A DNA stretch of 64,000 nucleotides, from the NCBI GenBank assembly GCA_026120185.1, contig JANUWF010001726.1, forward strand, positions 206,501-270,500, read 5' to 3'. The DNA comes from Voacanga thouarsii (taxonomy: Eukaryota; Streptophyta; Magnoliopsida; Gentianales; Apocynaceae). Made by a program: the position numbers and the translations under genes. The notes below the pieces were generated by a model, which saw nothing but the letters and a program-made list of their open reading frames with translations, had not been told where the DNA came from and did not search any database. Positions 45,926 through 55,880 of the stretch are shown piece by piece; position 1 is the first letter of the stretch; each line of letters starts with the position of its first letter.

Positions 45926-46460
45926 CGATCATGCTAAATGCTAAAGTAGTAGGGTCAGTAAACTTCTGGTTTACGAGATGATGAATTTCAATTGTACGTA
46001 TTTTTGCAAAATATAGGCCAGCAGAAAAAGATGGCAGTTTTTCTAATACAGATTTCTTACCCAAATTAATTTGAGTAATATAAAGGTACTCAATACCATT
46101 TTCCTCATTTGTTTCAATATGATATCCATTTCTGCGGATATCTTTAAAACTTAATAAATTTCTTCTGAATTTTGAGAAAAAGAGTGACTTATCGATAATA
46201 ATTATTCTTCCTTCAGGCAACAATATATTAGCTCTTCCGGAGCATTCAATCACATTTGTACTACTATTTATCGTATAAATATTTATTTTTTCCATTTTGA
46301 GATAAGAAAAATATTTCTCATGTTTGAGTATGGTGTGTGTAGTTCCACTCTCAATAATACATACATCATCATTAATAACAGCCATCTGAACAAACATATA
46401 TATACAAACATAAATATTATTATAATATAATAAAAATTCAAAAATATTAAGGTGAGGCAT
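45900..46460 (-). pseudogene. Family C copy 1 protease
   Basis: DVCIIESGTTHTILKHEKYF has ESG where the catalytic DSG is expected, so the active-site Asp is lost. The segment continues through RRNLLSFKDIRRNGYHIET and NGIEYLYITQ, the normal copia protease-integrase linker. The upstream 20 residues are in a different frame from the knuckle-coding piece. Confidence 0.82.
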
Positions 46461-46468
46461 TAGTTCTT

Positions 46469-47020
46469 CTAGACACTGTCATCACCAATTAAATGGTCTA
46501 TCCTATCGTCTGGGTGTTCAAAAAAATTCGATACATCCATATGGGTAATATTAATATTAAGATCTTTAGTATTAATATCATCATCCTCAGCATTATTCAC
46601 TGGATGTTGAGAAAAATTTGCTTCAACATTTTTATTATTCTTTTTTAGTGAAATTTGATATAATTTCACTAAATGCTTGGCCGTACGATAGTTATGTGAC
46701 CAATGACCTTTCATGCCACATTTATAACATGTATCCTCATAATTTTCTTCCATTTCTTTCTCTTTTTCTTTTTTTTTTCCCCTTATGATCTTTTCTGTTC
46801 TACTTCAGATGGCTAGTATTTCTCATAGCTTGATTTTGACTGTGATAAGGGAAATATCGAGCGTGTCTACGACCATAGCCACGACCACAGCCACGTCCAC
46901 GGCTACGACTATGACTATAACGATGGCTTATACTGGAGCCAACAGTATTCGCTTCTGATAGTACTGTTGAGCCAATTGGTCTGGCTTCTTGATTTTTCAA
47001 TAATAACTCATTATTTTTCT
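46469..47020 (-). pseudogene. Family C copy 1 gag C-terminus with CCHC knuckle
   Basis: An Arg/Gly-rich run (SRSRGRGCGRGYGRR, about 46,860-46,920) precedes the knuckle CYKCGMKGHWSHNYR, in which the last Cys is replaced by Tyr. The flank is charged. The frame shifts between the two pieces at 46,755-46,800. Confidence 0.8.
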
Positions 47021-47555
47021 CTACAATGAAGAGAGCAGTAATTAAATCTGTAAATTTTGTATACCCTTTTTCTCGATATTGTTACTGCAGGACAATATTC
47101 AAGGCATGAAAAGTGGAGAATGTTTTCTCCAGCATATCTTCATCAGTAACTTTTTCTCCGCATAATTTTAACTGAAATGTAATTTTATACATTGCGGAGC
47201 TATATTTATTAACGGTTTTAAAATCTAGCAACCTCACGTGCAACCATTCATACCGTGCAGTGAGTAGTACGACCATCTTCAAGTAGTCAAATCTTTCTTT
47301 TAAATTTACCCACAGGACATATGGATCTTTTTCAGTAAGATATTCCATTTTCAAATTTTTGTCAATATTATGACGGATAAAAATTAAAGCTTTGGCCTTA
47401 TGTTGTGCAGATGCACTATTAGTTTCTTGAATAGTTTCACTAAAGCCTTCAACATTTAGATGCATTTCTGCATCGAGAACCCATGCCATATAATTCTTTC
47501 CAGAAATATCAAGGGTTATAAATTCAAGTTTAGCAAAGTTAGCCATAGGGATCAA
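47021..47555 (-). pseudogene. Family C copy 1 gag N-terminus and core
   Basis: It opens MANFAKLEFITLDISGKNYM, then WVLDAEMHLNVEGF, and the UBN2-type core LIFIRHNIDKNLKMEYL, with YVLWVNLKERFDYLK. It ends at 47,082 at a TAA, with the following core in another frame. Only one long open piece of 157 codons remains. Confidence 0.88.
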
Positions 47556-47635
47556 TAAATGCGTACCTGTCTTCTGGCTTGTGTAATGGTAGAGACTCGT
47601 GCTTTAGTCTTCGACAGAGACTCGTGCTGATAACG

Positions 47636-47935
47636 TGTTATGAAATTTTGGTAGTGTTAGAATAACATCTACACAATTATAAATCTCTAACTATACTTTG
47701 CACAAGAATTTCTTCAAACTTCTCTCTTTCTTTTCTCTCACAATTTTCTCTCACAATTCTTTCACAAAATGATGGTACATTTCAAGTTTAGAGAATAGCT
47801 CTATTTATAAAACTTTTAATTAGTGGAATACATCATCTTCCACTAATATGCATTAGTGGTATCTCCACTAAATAGTGGACATCCATAAAAATTCATAATT
47901 GGTGAAACTTCCACTAATTTAACAAATTCACACCA
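47636..47935 (-). repeat. Family C copy 1, 5' LTR
   Basis: It aligns with the 3' LTR along 300 bp. On the minus strand it ends TTTCATAACA, followed by the primer-binding site CGTTATCAGCACGAG at 47,621-47,635. Confidence 0.9.
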
Positions 47936-47940
47936 ATCTC

Positions 47941-49005
47941 AACCCAACAAGTCAACAAACTCGGGATAGAAAAGTGGTAAAACCTACCCCAGATCACACT
48001 TGGATGATCTCAAATTTCTTGCATATTTAGTGGGATTTCTTTTTTATTTTTCTTTCATGCTTAAAGAATAACTAATAGATTTTCATTCGGTAATGTCAGA
48101 GAGTACAGTGGAAGACATGACAAATAAGATACGGTAATAATTAACAAATCTAGTCTTTTAGCTATTTTGTTCCTCTTTCTTTATTTATCAATTTCTTTAT
48201 TTACAATTGCCATAGACGATTTCTATAGATTAATTCATTCGAAGGGTATTCATTCAATACGTGTTTAAATATGTCAGCTTATGCAATGAGCATGAGTAAT
48301 GGAAAAAAAAGAAGAAATTGTGCTAAGGAAAAGGAAATGCTAATAAGACAAAGAAGAAGAAATTGTAACATAATTGAATACATGCATGGAGAAACACAAA
48401 TTAAAGAAAAGAATTAGAAGAAGAAAGATAGCTGAATTTCAAAACTTGAATCTTCAAGTTGGAGACCTCTAATTTGGTCTCTAAATATGGGTCTTTTATG
48501 TGGTTTTTCACACATTCTTCACCAGTCAACTCGATTACTGATGACCATGCAAGGGGCATATTTTAAGAAAATTTGTAAGAAATTGTAGACTTTGATGATA
48601 TCTGAAAGATAATTCTGTTAAAATGGAGAATTAAAACAAGAACACGAGATAAGGGCATTCAGAGTCCAATACTCCCGGCCCCCACCACACCCCACCACCA
48701 AAAAAAAAAAAAAAACAATCACAAAATGAAAACACCGAAAACCGACAAGAAAGAACGTATGTAACTCATCTCACTTCGTTGCCTCGGACAGACACATACT
48801 AGGAGGAGGAGGTGGGAGGGGGGGGGCATATTCATGCATGTTGCTTTCTAGTCATCCTCGGAAACGTATGATTGTCCTAGATTTTTCTTTGTGAAATAAT
48901 GATGTCTTATCTTAAAAAATTCACATCTAATTTGAATTCACAAGTAATTAAATGTGGCACATGATTTATATGTTATGTTATATGGGATAATGATGATAAA
49001 ATAAG
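47941..49005. other. Intergenic spacer between the two family C elements
   Basis: About 1.07 kb without a recognised gene. It contains a CCCC-rich run with CCCACCACACCCCACCACC followed by a 16-A run (48,677-48,716), and a purine run AGGAGGAGGAGGTGGGAGG with nine more G residues (48,801-48,827). Confidence 0.55.
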
Positions 49006-49010
49006 AAGTT

Positions 49011-49379
49011 TGTTATGAATTATTGGAATCTTTATTAATTAGTGGAGGCTCCACTAATTATGGATTTATGTGAATTATTATAGAAGATTTTTATGGATGT
49101 CCACCATTTAGTGGAGACACCACTAATTAAGATTAGTGGAAGATGATGTATGCCATGATGTAATCCACTAATTAGAGCTCTATAAATAGAGCTATTCTCT
49201 AAGCTTGTAATACACTATTATTTTGTGAAAGAAAGATTAGTGAAAGAAAGAGTAGAGAAAGAATTGTGAGAGAAAAAAAGAGAGAAGTTTGAAGAGAAAT
49301 TCTTGTGCAAAGAATAGTTAGAATTTTCTTAGTGTGTAGTGTGTAGATTTTATTCTAACACTACCCTAATTTTATAACA
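49011..49379 (+). repeat. Family C copy 2, 5' LTR (369 bp)
   Basis: It starts TGTTATGAATTATTGG and ends TTTTATAACA. It contains GTGTAGTGTGTAG, where the 3' LTR has a single GTGTAG, accounting for the length difference. Confidence 0.95.
49181..49188 (+). promoter_or_regulatory. TATA box in family C copy 2, 5' LTR
   Basis: TATAAATA within GAGCTCTATAAATAGAGC, a near-palindromic context, followed by a GA-rich leader. Confidence 0.6.
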
Positions 49380-49394
49380 CGTTATCAGCACGAG
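49380..49394 (+). other. Primer-binding site, family C copy 2
   Basis: CGTTATCAGCACGAG directly abuts the 5' LTR. The same sequence is found on the minus strand at 47,621-47,635 in copy 1. Confidence 0.7.
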
Positions 49395-49439
49395 TCTCTG
49401 CCGTTATTAAAGCCAGAAGACAGGTACGTATTTATTGAT

Positions 49440-50010
49440 CTCGCTAAATTCGAATTTGTAGCCCTTGATATTTCTGAAAAAAAATTTAAATGTCATACGT
49501 AAATGCATCTAAATGCTAAAAAAAGGAGATCCATATGTCATGTGGATAAAAAGAAAGATTTGACCACCCGAAGATGGTCGTACTACCCACTCGTACTGGT
49601 ATGAATGGTTGCACCTGAAGTTGCAAGATTGTAAAACCATGAACTCCGTGATGTATAAAACTACATCTTAGTTAAAAAATTTTCGGAGAAAAAGTTACTG
49701 ATGAAGTTATATTGGAGAAGACATTCTCCACTTTTCATGTTCTACAAGAATAATATCGAGAAAAAGGGTATCCAAAATTGACAGACTTTAACATGAGTTA
49801 TTATTGAGAAATCATGAAGCCGGATGAATCGGCTCAACAAAGACTCCTGAAGTGAATGTCGTTGGCTCCAACGTAAGCCATCGTTATAGTCGTAGTTGTG
49901 GCAAGTGGCCGTGGTTATGGTCATGGACACACTCGATATTTCCCTTATCACGTAGAAATACCGGCCACCCGAAGTGGAACAGAAAAGATAATAAGGGAAA
50001 AAGATATTTC
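49440..50010 (+). pseudogene. Family C copy 2 gag, partial
   Basis: It reads KFEFVALDISEK, then KGDPYVMW, EWLHLKLQDCKTMNSVMYK and, near 49,870, VVGSNVSHRYSRS, all collinear with copy 1 gag but without an ATG and with internal deletions and stops. Homology to copy 1 ends at about 50,010 in AATAAGGGAAAAAGA, just before the knuckle. Confidence 0.8.
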
Positions 50011-51656
50011 CATTAATAATAAGCATCACATCTTTTATTCATATCACTAGTGTTCATATGAACTTGAGGATACATGCTTATAGTTGCTCTTTTGTAATTG
50101 AGTCGACAAATGTAAGATGAAGGTTTGTAATTGTTCTTTTTCAATATTTACATTAGAGGAAGACAAACAATTAGTAATTATGGACTTCAACTCCTCTTTT
50201 TCGACATCCTCCTCCTTTTCTTTCCCTTTGAGCCAAGCATCGAGACTAGCAGCAGAATTAGCCGTAAAATTACTGCGAAATGAGTCTCGAGATTTTATGA
50301 TCTCCTTAAGTTTATTATAATTAAATTTCTTATTATATTTGGCCTTGAAGCATGCTTGTCTCAATTTCTCGTGTTTGGTCCTCTAACTCGCGTATTAGGA
50401 CTTTCTTCCACCAACTCGTTTTTCACATTCCAAGTATTGCAATGGCTTCTTTCAACTTCTTCTCACCCATATGTCCTCCTTCTTCTTTATTTTGCATCTC
50501 CTGTAAATCGAAGTGATATCATCGGTTATTTATTTATAAATCTTTCATAGTTTCATACTTGCAAATTATAAGTATGTATGAGAGAGAACCTGAACATTCT
50601 TGATTATGGTCTCCAAGCTCACCAATTTCCTGTGAGGCCATCGACGAATTCCTAACTCCCTACATCTTTTCTTGAGACGGGTTATGCCAATATTCAGTTC
50701 TTTGGCTGCGCTATTGATTGGTAGGTAAAAGAACTGCGAAATTGTTTCTCTTGATAGTGTCTGGGAGTTATTGCCCTTCTTCTTTCTCTGCCTCTTAATC
50801 ATCTTCTTCTCCCCAGGAATTTTGTCTGCAATAATATCTTGAACTTCGATATTATGCATTTCATGAGTACTTACTCCGACTTCGTTGCTAAGACCACTCA
50901 TTATTTCTCCTAGAAAAAGAAAATAATATCAGTAACGTAATACCATTCAAAATCCATGTTTAAATGTATAATAACCTGGAAACATATTCTGGCTTTGTTC
51001 AAAATCCATTAGAGAGTAGAAAGGATCATGTACAAGCATATCCTCATTCAAAGGAATAGCATCAAGAGGAACAGCATCAAAAGCAGTCTCTTGTAGGGGC
51101 AGATCAACTTGGTCCAAAGCAGTATGTTCAAAACTTCCACTGATTTACATAAAAAACAAACCAAAAGAGAGTTTAATTTCATTATCAAGCATACTAAAAA
51201 CAAATGGAAGCCCTCAAAGGTATCTCACCTGAAATTAGGAGGAAGCGGTTGGTTTGGAAAGGAAAACATATCAAAATCTTCTGCGTTCGAATTAGGCAAA
51301 AACGGTTGGTTTGGAAAGGAAAATACATCAACATCTGCTGCAGAAACCGAGTCAAAATTTGACTATGTCTCAAATGAATTACGAGTCTCCATATCTGCTT
51401 TGTGATTTTTATTTTTGATGTTTACTAATGACTGATAATAGAGATATATATCGATACATATATATATATATATATATATATATCTGTATGAGGAGGAAGA
51501 AGAGGTAGATGGTAGGTAGAGGGTCGGAGGAGAAGAAAAGACAAGAGAGGAAGAGGAAAAGTCGGTACCGGGAAGAGTGAAAAAAAAAAGGAGATATTTT
51601 TCTTGGCATTTCCTGCTTGTCATCATTTTCTTATATTTCTTTTCTTATTCTCTTGT
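50011..51656 (-). other. Captured genomic segment inside family C copy 2
   Basis: Comparison with copy 1 gives sharp limits. Copy 1 homology stops after AAGGGAAAAAGA near 50,010 and restarts at AATCATTATTCCCTAAATTAGG near 51,657. Copy 1 has about 1.7 kb (knuckle, protease, integrase core) here. Copy 2 has about 1.65 kb of unrelated host sequence. The segment holds an antisense RKD gene copy with its 3' end (50,011-50,046), four exons, three introns and about 260 bp of upstream sequence with a TA microsatellite (about 51,456-51,482) and a pyrimidine-rich leader. Confidence 0.85.
50047..51392 (-). pseudogene. RKD-type RWP-RK transcription factor copy (captured, broken)
   Basis: RKD proteins are plant nuclear DNA-binding factors tied to egg-cell and embryo identity. 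Inferred exons: 51,392-51,229, 51,139-50,976, 50,909-50,590 and 50,500-50,047. All three introns (89, 66 and 89 bp) have GT...AG ends and keep reading phase (NF-S, FP-G, NVQ-EM). Exon 3 encodes a basic KRQRKKKG stretch and then the RWP-RK domain: LSRETISQFFYLPINSAAKE, LKKRCRELGI and RWPHRKLVSLETIIKNVQ, with the signature fully kept. Exon 4 encodes the RQACFKAKY segment and a Lys/Glu-rich tail, ending SSSSYEH. Breaks: TAG at codon 10 (51,363-51,365) and several small indels in the first half of exon 4 (about 50,380-50,440). Domain identity is firm. Which RKD is the parent is unknown. Confidence 0.9.
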
Positions 51657-52335
51657 GAAATCATTATTCCCTAAATTAGGGGAAGAATAGAAACAGTACA
51701 AGAAAGATCGTGATTGGACAACATCATTAAATTATCTTAATCCGCATACAAGCGCGTGTGAACTTGAAGTTCAAAAGATAATTCATTTGTAAAGCATTGC
51801 AAATCAAATGCCAGACGCTTTTGTTGACTCTAGAAGAGTAACAAAATCACATATGCCAGCTATAAATGCTCCTATTCTAATTGAAATTCCAACAGAACAA
51901 AAGATTTTACATATAGCTGCTGAGCCAAAAGCACGCCAGAAGCGTGGCCGACCTCTTGGTTCTAAAGATAAAAATCCTCAAAAGAAAAGAGGATTAAATG
52001 ATCCAGAAGATCATATTGAAGAAAAGAATGATAAAAACCAAGAGAGAACTGATGACAAAGAACCAGAAGTTGATGAAAGTAACAATGAAATTTCTATCAA
52101 TTATACCACTTCCGATAGAAGTTGGAATCGAATAGAAACTGTTATTGATAATATATTTGCATACCATATATCTCTTGATGTTACACAGGATAATGATGAT
52201 CCTGAACCAATATCAGTTGATGAATGTCGGCATAGAAAAGATTGGCTGCAATGGAAAGATGCGATTCAATCGGAGTTAAATGCACTGACAAAACGTGAAG
52301 TCTTCGGACTGCAGTCCGAACACCAGAAGATGTAA
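51657..52335 (+). pseudogene. Family C copy 2 integrase C-terminus and RT entry
   Basis: Copia sequence resumes in the integrase tail. The open stretch from 51,808 reads MPDAFVDSRRVTKSHMPAIN, then KARQKRGRPLGSKDKNPQKK (AT-hook-like) and RKDWLQWKDAIQSELNAL. The catalytic integrase core is absent. A frameshift at about 52,310 separates it from the RT. Confidence 0.85.
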
Positions 52336-52990
52336 AACCTGTTGGCTACAAATGGATATTTGTGCGAAAGCGCAATGAAAAGAGTGAAATCGTTCGATAT
52401 AAAGCGCGATTAGTAGCCCAAGGTTTTTCACAAAGACCAGATATTGATTATGATGAAACTTATTCTCCTGTTGTTGATGCTATTACACTCCGATATATTA
52501 TCAGTTTGGCAGTACATGAAAAGATAGATATGCGCCTATTAGATGTTGTCACTCGCTTACTTGTATGGAAATTTAGAAAATGATGTTTACATGAAAATCC
52601 CCGAAGGATTTCATATGCCCGAAGCATATAAACATTATCCTCGTGAAAATTACTCCATCAAGTTGCGTAAATCATTATATGGCTTGAAGCAATCTGGGCG
52701 CATGTGGTTCACACGTCTTAGTGAATATTTATTGAAAGCGGGATTTAAAAATGACCAGGTATGTCCATGTGTTTTTATTAAGAAATCTGGTTCTAAATTT
52801 TTTATATTAGCTATATATGTTGATGATATTAATCTTATTGGAACTCCTGAAGAGCTCCAAGAAACAATTGATTATTCGACATCAAGAATGGTCGTAAAAG
52901 TATACTTTGCCTTGGTTTACAAATTGAATATTTGGCAAGTAGAACATTTATTCAACATATACAGCAAAAGTTCTAAAAATATTTGACATG
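52336..52990 (+). pseudogene. Family C copy 2 reverse transcriptase (broken)
   Basis: VRYKARLVAQGFSQRPDIDY, DETYSPVVDAITLRYIISLA, MKIPEGFHMPEAY, KSLYGLKQSGRMWFTRL and the catalytic LAIYVDDINLIG (about 52,810-52,840) are present. A frameshift near 52,555 (in TRLLVWK) and a second one near 52,870, after EELQETIDY, disrupt it. Confidence 0.88.
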
Positions 52991-52999
52991 GACAAAGCA

Positions 53000-53798
53000 C
53001 ATCCATTGAGTATTCCAATGATCGTCCGGTCCTTTTCGACCTCAAGAAGATATTGAAGAACTTCTTGGTCCTGAAGTACCATATCTCAGTGCAATTGGTG
53101 CATTGATGTATCTTGCTAATAATACACGACCTGATATTGCTTTTGCTGTCAATTTTTTAGAAAGATTTAGTTCTTCACCAACACGACGACATTGGAATGG
53201 AATTAAACAAGTCCTTCGATATCTCCAAGGTACAATTGATCTCGGATTATTTTATTCAAATAAAACCAGTCCAACATTGATAGGTTATGCAGATACTGGT
53301 TATTTATCTGATCCACATAAAGTACGTTCTCAAACGGGCTATCTATTTACATGTGAAAATACTGCTATATCATGGCGTTCTACGAAACAATCTATAGCAG
53401 CTACTTCTTCAAATCATGCTGAAATTATAGCCATTCTTGAAGCAAGTCAAGAATGTGTATGGCTAAGATCCATGATTCATTATATCCGAGAAAGTTGTGG
53501 ATTATCATCAATCAAAGATATTCCAACTCCTCTTTATGAAGACAATGCAGCTTGCATAGCTCAATTACGAGGAAGATATATTAAAGGAGATCGGACAAAA
53601 CATATTTCACCAAAATTCTTCTTTACTCATGAACTCCAGAAGAAAGGTGAAATTGATGTGCTACAAATTCGGTCATGTGATAACCTCGCAGATATTTTCA
53701 CGAAGACTTTACCGACTGCAACATTTGAAAAGTTGAGATATAAAATCGGTATGCGTCAGTTTAAAGATTTAAAGGAATCATCTCATCAGGGGGAGTAA
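53000..53798 (+). pseudogene. Family C copy 2 RNase H (largely open)
   Basis: From 53,103 to 53,798 there is a 231-codon open stretch: MMYLANNTRPDIAFAVNFLE, RYLQGTIDLGLFY, YADTGYLSDPHKVRSQTGY, TSSNHAEIIAILEASQECVW, YEDNAACIAQLRGRYIKGDR and DIFTKTLPTATFEKL. The Asp, Glu and Asp of the active site are in place. The end SSHQGE and TAA precede the polypurine tract. Its good condition fits the youth shown by the LTRs. Confidence 0.9.
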
Positions 53799-53923
53799 TA
53801 AATAGACATATAGAATAGTGTACTCTTTTTCCTTCACTAGATTTTTTTTCCCACTAGGTTTTTATCTAGTAAGGTTTTAACGAGGCATATTCTTTATGTA
53901 ATGGATGGACATTCAAGGGGGAG

Positions 53924-54285
53924 TGTTATGAATTATTGGAATCTTTATTAATTAGTGGAGGCTCCACTAATTATGTATTTATGTGAATTATTATAGAAGA
54001 TTTTTATGGATGTCCACCATTTAGTGGAGACACCACTAATTAAGATTAGTGGAAGATGATGTATGTCATGATGTAATCCACTAATTAGAGCTCTATAAAT
54101 AGAGCTATTCTCTAAGCTTGTAATACACTATTATTTTGTGAAAGAAAGATTAGTGAAAGAAAGAGTAGAGAAAGAATTGTGAGAGAAAGAAAGAGAGAAG
54201 TTTGAAGAGAAATTCTTGTGCAAAGAATAGTTATAATATTTTTAGTGTGTAGATTTTATTCTAACACTACCCTAATTTTATAACA
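53924..54285 (+). repeat. Family C copy 2, 3' LTR (362 bp)
   Basis: It starts TGTTATGAATTATTGG after AAGGGGGAG and ends TTTTATAACA. It is nearly identical to the 5' LTR. Confidence 0.95.
54094..54101 (+). promoter_or_regulatory. TATA box in family C copy 2, 3' LTR
   Basis: TATAAATA in the same context as 49,181. Confidence 0.5.
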
Positions 54286-54650
54286 AAGTTATAATTTTTT
54301 ATTGAAGGGAGGAAATAATTGAGAGGAAGATTGTTGGAATAATATGAACAATCGGGCAGTGGGCTTAATAAAGAAGAATAAAAATGAAAAAGAAAGCAAA
54401 GTGGGCATCACTTCAATCATTATTTCTATTTTAACATTTGAATCAACTTCTACAGAAATCTAATTCAATAACATCAATGCACATAAAATTGGAAGCGGTT
54501 GGATTGGTTTGAGTGGTCAATAAAGTCGGCATAGGAAAGTAACATGTAATGCCACCTCTCGCTTGCTCTAGATCAATTTAAATAAATTTTAACTCCTAAA
54601 AACATTACAAAAATGTCGTTTCCTTATAAACCATTATATTTCCTCTTCTT

Positions 54651-54652
<2 letters not shown>

Positions 54653-54686
<34 letters not shown>
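54653..54686. repeat. (AT)n microsatellite
   Basis: About 17 uninterrupted AT units. Confidence 0.9.
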
Positions 54687-54691
<5 letters not shown>

Positions 54692-55750
54692 GGAAATCTT
54701 TAGAGGACAAATACAATCAAATAGACATTCTAATCTATAATTGTTATTGTTTCTTTTCACCTTAATTTAAATAATATATTCATAATACATTATATTTTTT
54801 TTACTCCACTTAAACTTCACATTTACTCACATTTTTAATAATAATTTATTATATTCAAAAAATTCATTTTAATAAATTGACAGTAAAATAATTTATACTT
54901 TAGAAAATTATTTTTTTAAAAAAAATTATGTAATTTTAAAAAATTTATAACATTATGTTCAACTATATTAATTCTTCCCTTGGACTGACCTCCTAAATTT
55001 ATGTTCTTGACTCTATTTTTAGTACGCACCAATAGATCATGTATGGCAATATGTCACTTTCTTTTTATGTATTTATTTATTATGTAAATGAGAAAGGCAG
55101 AAATTTCAATTAAACTCATATTGTACCAGATTATATTTTTGTAACAACAAATAAAGATTACTTAGCATGAATCATTCAAAAAAAGAAAAAAAAAAAGGAG
55201 AAGGAAAAGAAAAGAGAAATGAAGAAGAAATTGTAATTACGTTAATGTGTCACTTTTGCAGTTGTGGTTGTGGAAAATTTGGCTTGAGAGCAAAAAAGAC
55301 AAAGCTTACAAGTGGGAAACAAAAGAAAAAACAATGAGTCTTTCCTATTAATTCTCCTTTTTCTTTTTCTTTTTTAATCAATTGTTCCTTTGCTATGTTA
55401 TTTTGCAGCGTTTAGGATAGTTTTTGAACATAAATAAATTATTATATTATTTTCATTAATTAAAATTTTTAATAAATATTAAGATTTATATCTTTAATGT
55501 AACTTATATCTTTTACATAAAGAGAATTAATTTTGAAAATATATGTAATTTAAGAAAGTAGATTATTTACATTTATCTTTTTGGCATTTTTCAAAACAGA
55601 AGTGTAAGCGTTCAATTTCGAATAAGGAGGATGTAGTATGATATATGCATTTGGACTTGAGTGGAAATCCAAAAGAATGTTGGAAATTTTGAGCTGATAC
55701 ACTTGAAAATCTAAGACAAATGCAAAAAAAAAAAAGAAAAAAAAAAAGAA

Positions 55751-55880
55751 GATTTTGTAAATTGTATGACTCACTAAATTCTCTTAACAATTATGTAATT
55801 ACTAGATTTTCACTCTTTTTTCTTTCTAGTAATTACATAATTGTTAAGAGAATTTAGTGAGTCATACAATTTACAAAATC
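55751..55880. repeat. Perfect 55-bp inverted repeat with 20-nt loop
   Basis: The left arm 55,751-55,805 (GATTTTGTAAATTG...ATTACTAG) and right arm 55,826-55,880 are exact reverse complements, checked base by base. The loop is 55,806-55,825. A-rich sequence precedes the left arm and T-rich sequence follows the right arm, so the foldback may extend imperfectly. This could be a foldback MITE or a young hairpin locus. Confidence 0.9.

Larger units (their letters stand above)
42469..47935 (-). mobile_element. Ty1-copia element, complete but inactive (family C, copy 1)
   Basis: 300-bp LTRs lie at 42,469-42,768 and 47,636-47,935, flanked by perfect ATCTC duplications (42,464-42,468 and 47,936-47,940). 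Next to the right LTR, on the minus strand, is CGTTATCAGCACGAG, the primer site used by this copia group. Relics of gag, CCHC, protease, integrase, RT and RNase H follow in order with no large gap. Many stops and frame changes occur. It serves as the intact-order reference for copy 2 at 49,011-54,285. Confidence 0.93.
49011..54285 (+). mobile_element. Ty1-copia element carrying a captured RKD gene (family C, copy 2)
   Basis: LTRs at 49,011-49,379 and 53,924-54,285 are flanked by perfect AAGTT duplications (49,006-49,010 and 54,286-54,290). The LTRs differ by about six substitutions and one 7-bp indel, so it is young. The primer site is CGTTATCAGCACGAG and the polypurine tract is AAGGGGGAG. 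Gag is truncated. The knuckle, protease and integrase core are replaced by 50,011-51,656. The RT and RNase H parts are frameshifted. It is therefore non-autonomous. Total length (5,275 bp) is close to copy 1 (5,467 bp). Confidence 0.93.

Noticed and set aside
51363..51626. 87-codon minus-strand ORF with Tyr-Ile repeats upstream of the RKD copy
   Set aside because: It reads through a (TA)n tract and a pyrimidine-rich leader. Only its last residues coincide with the RKD start codon region.
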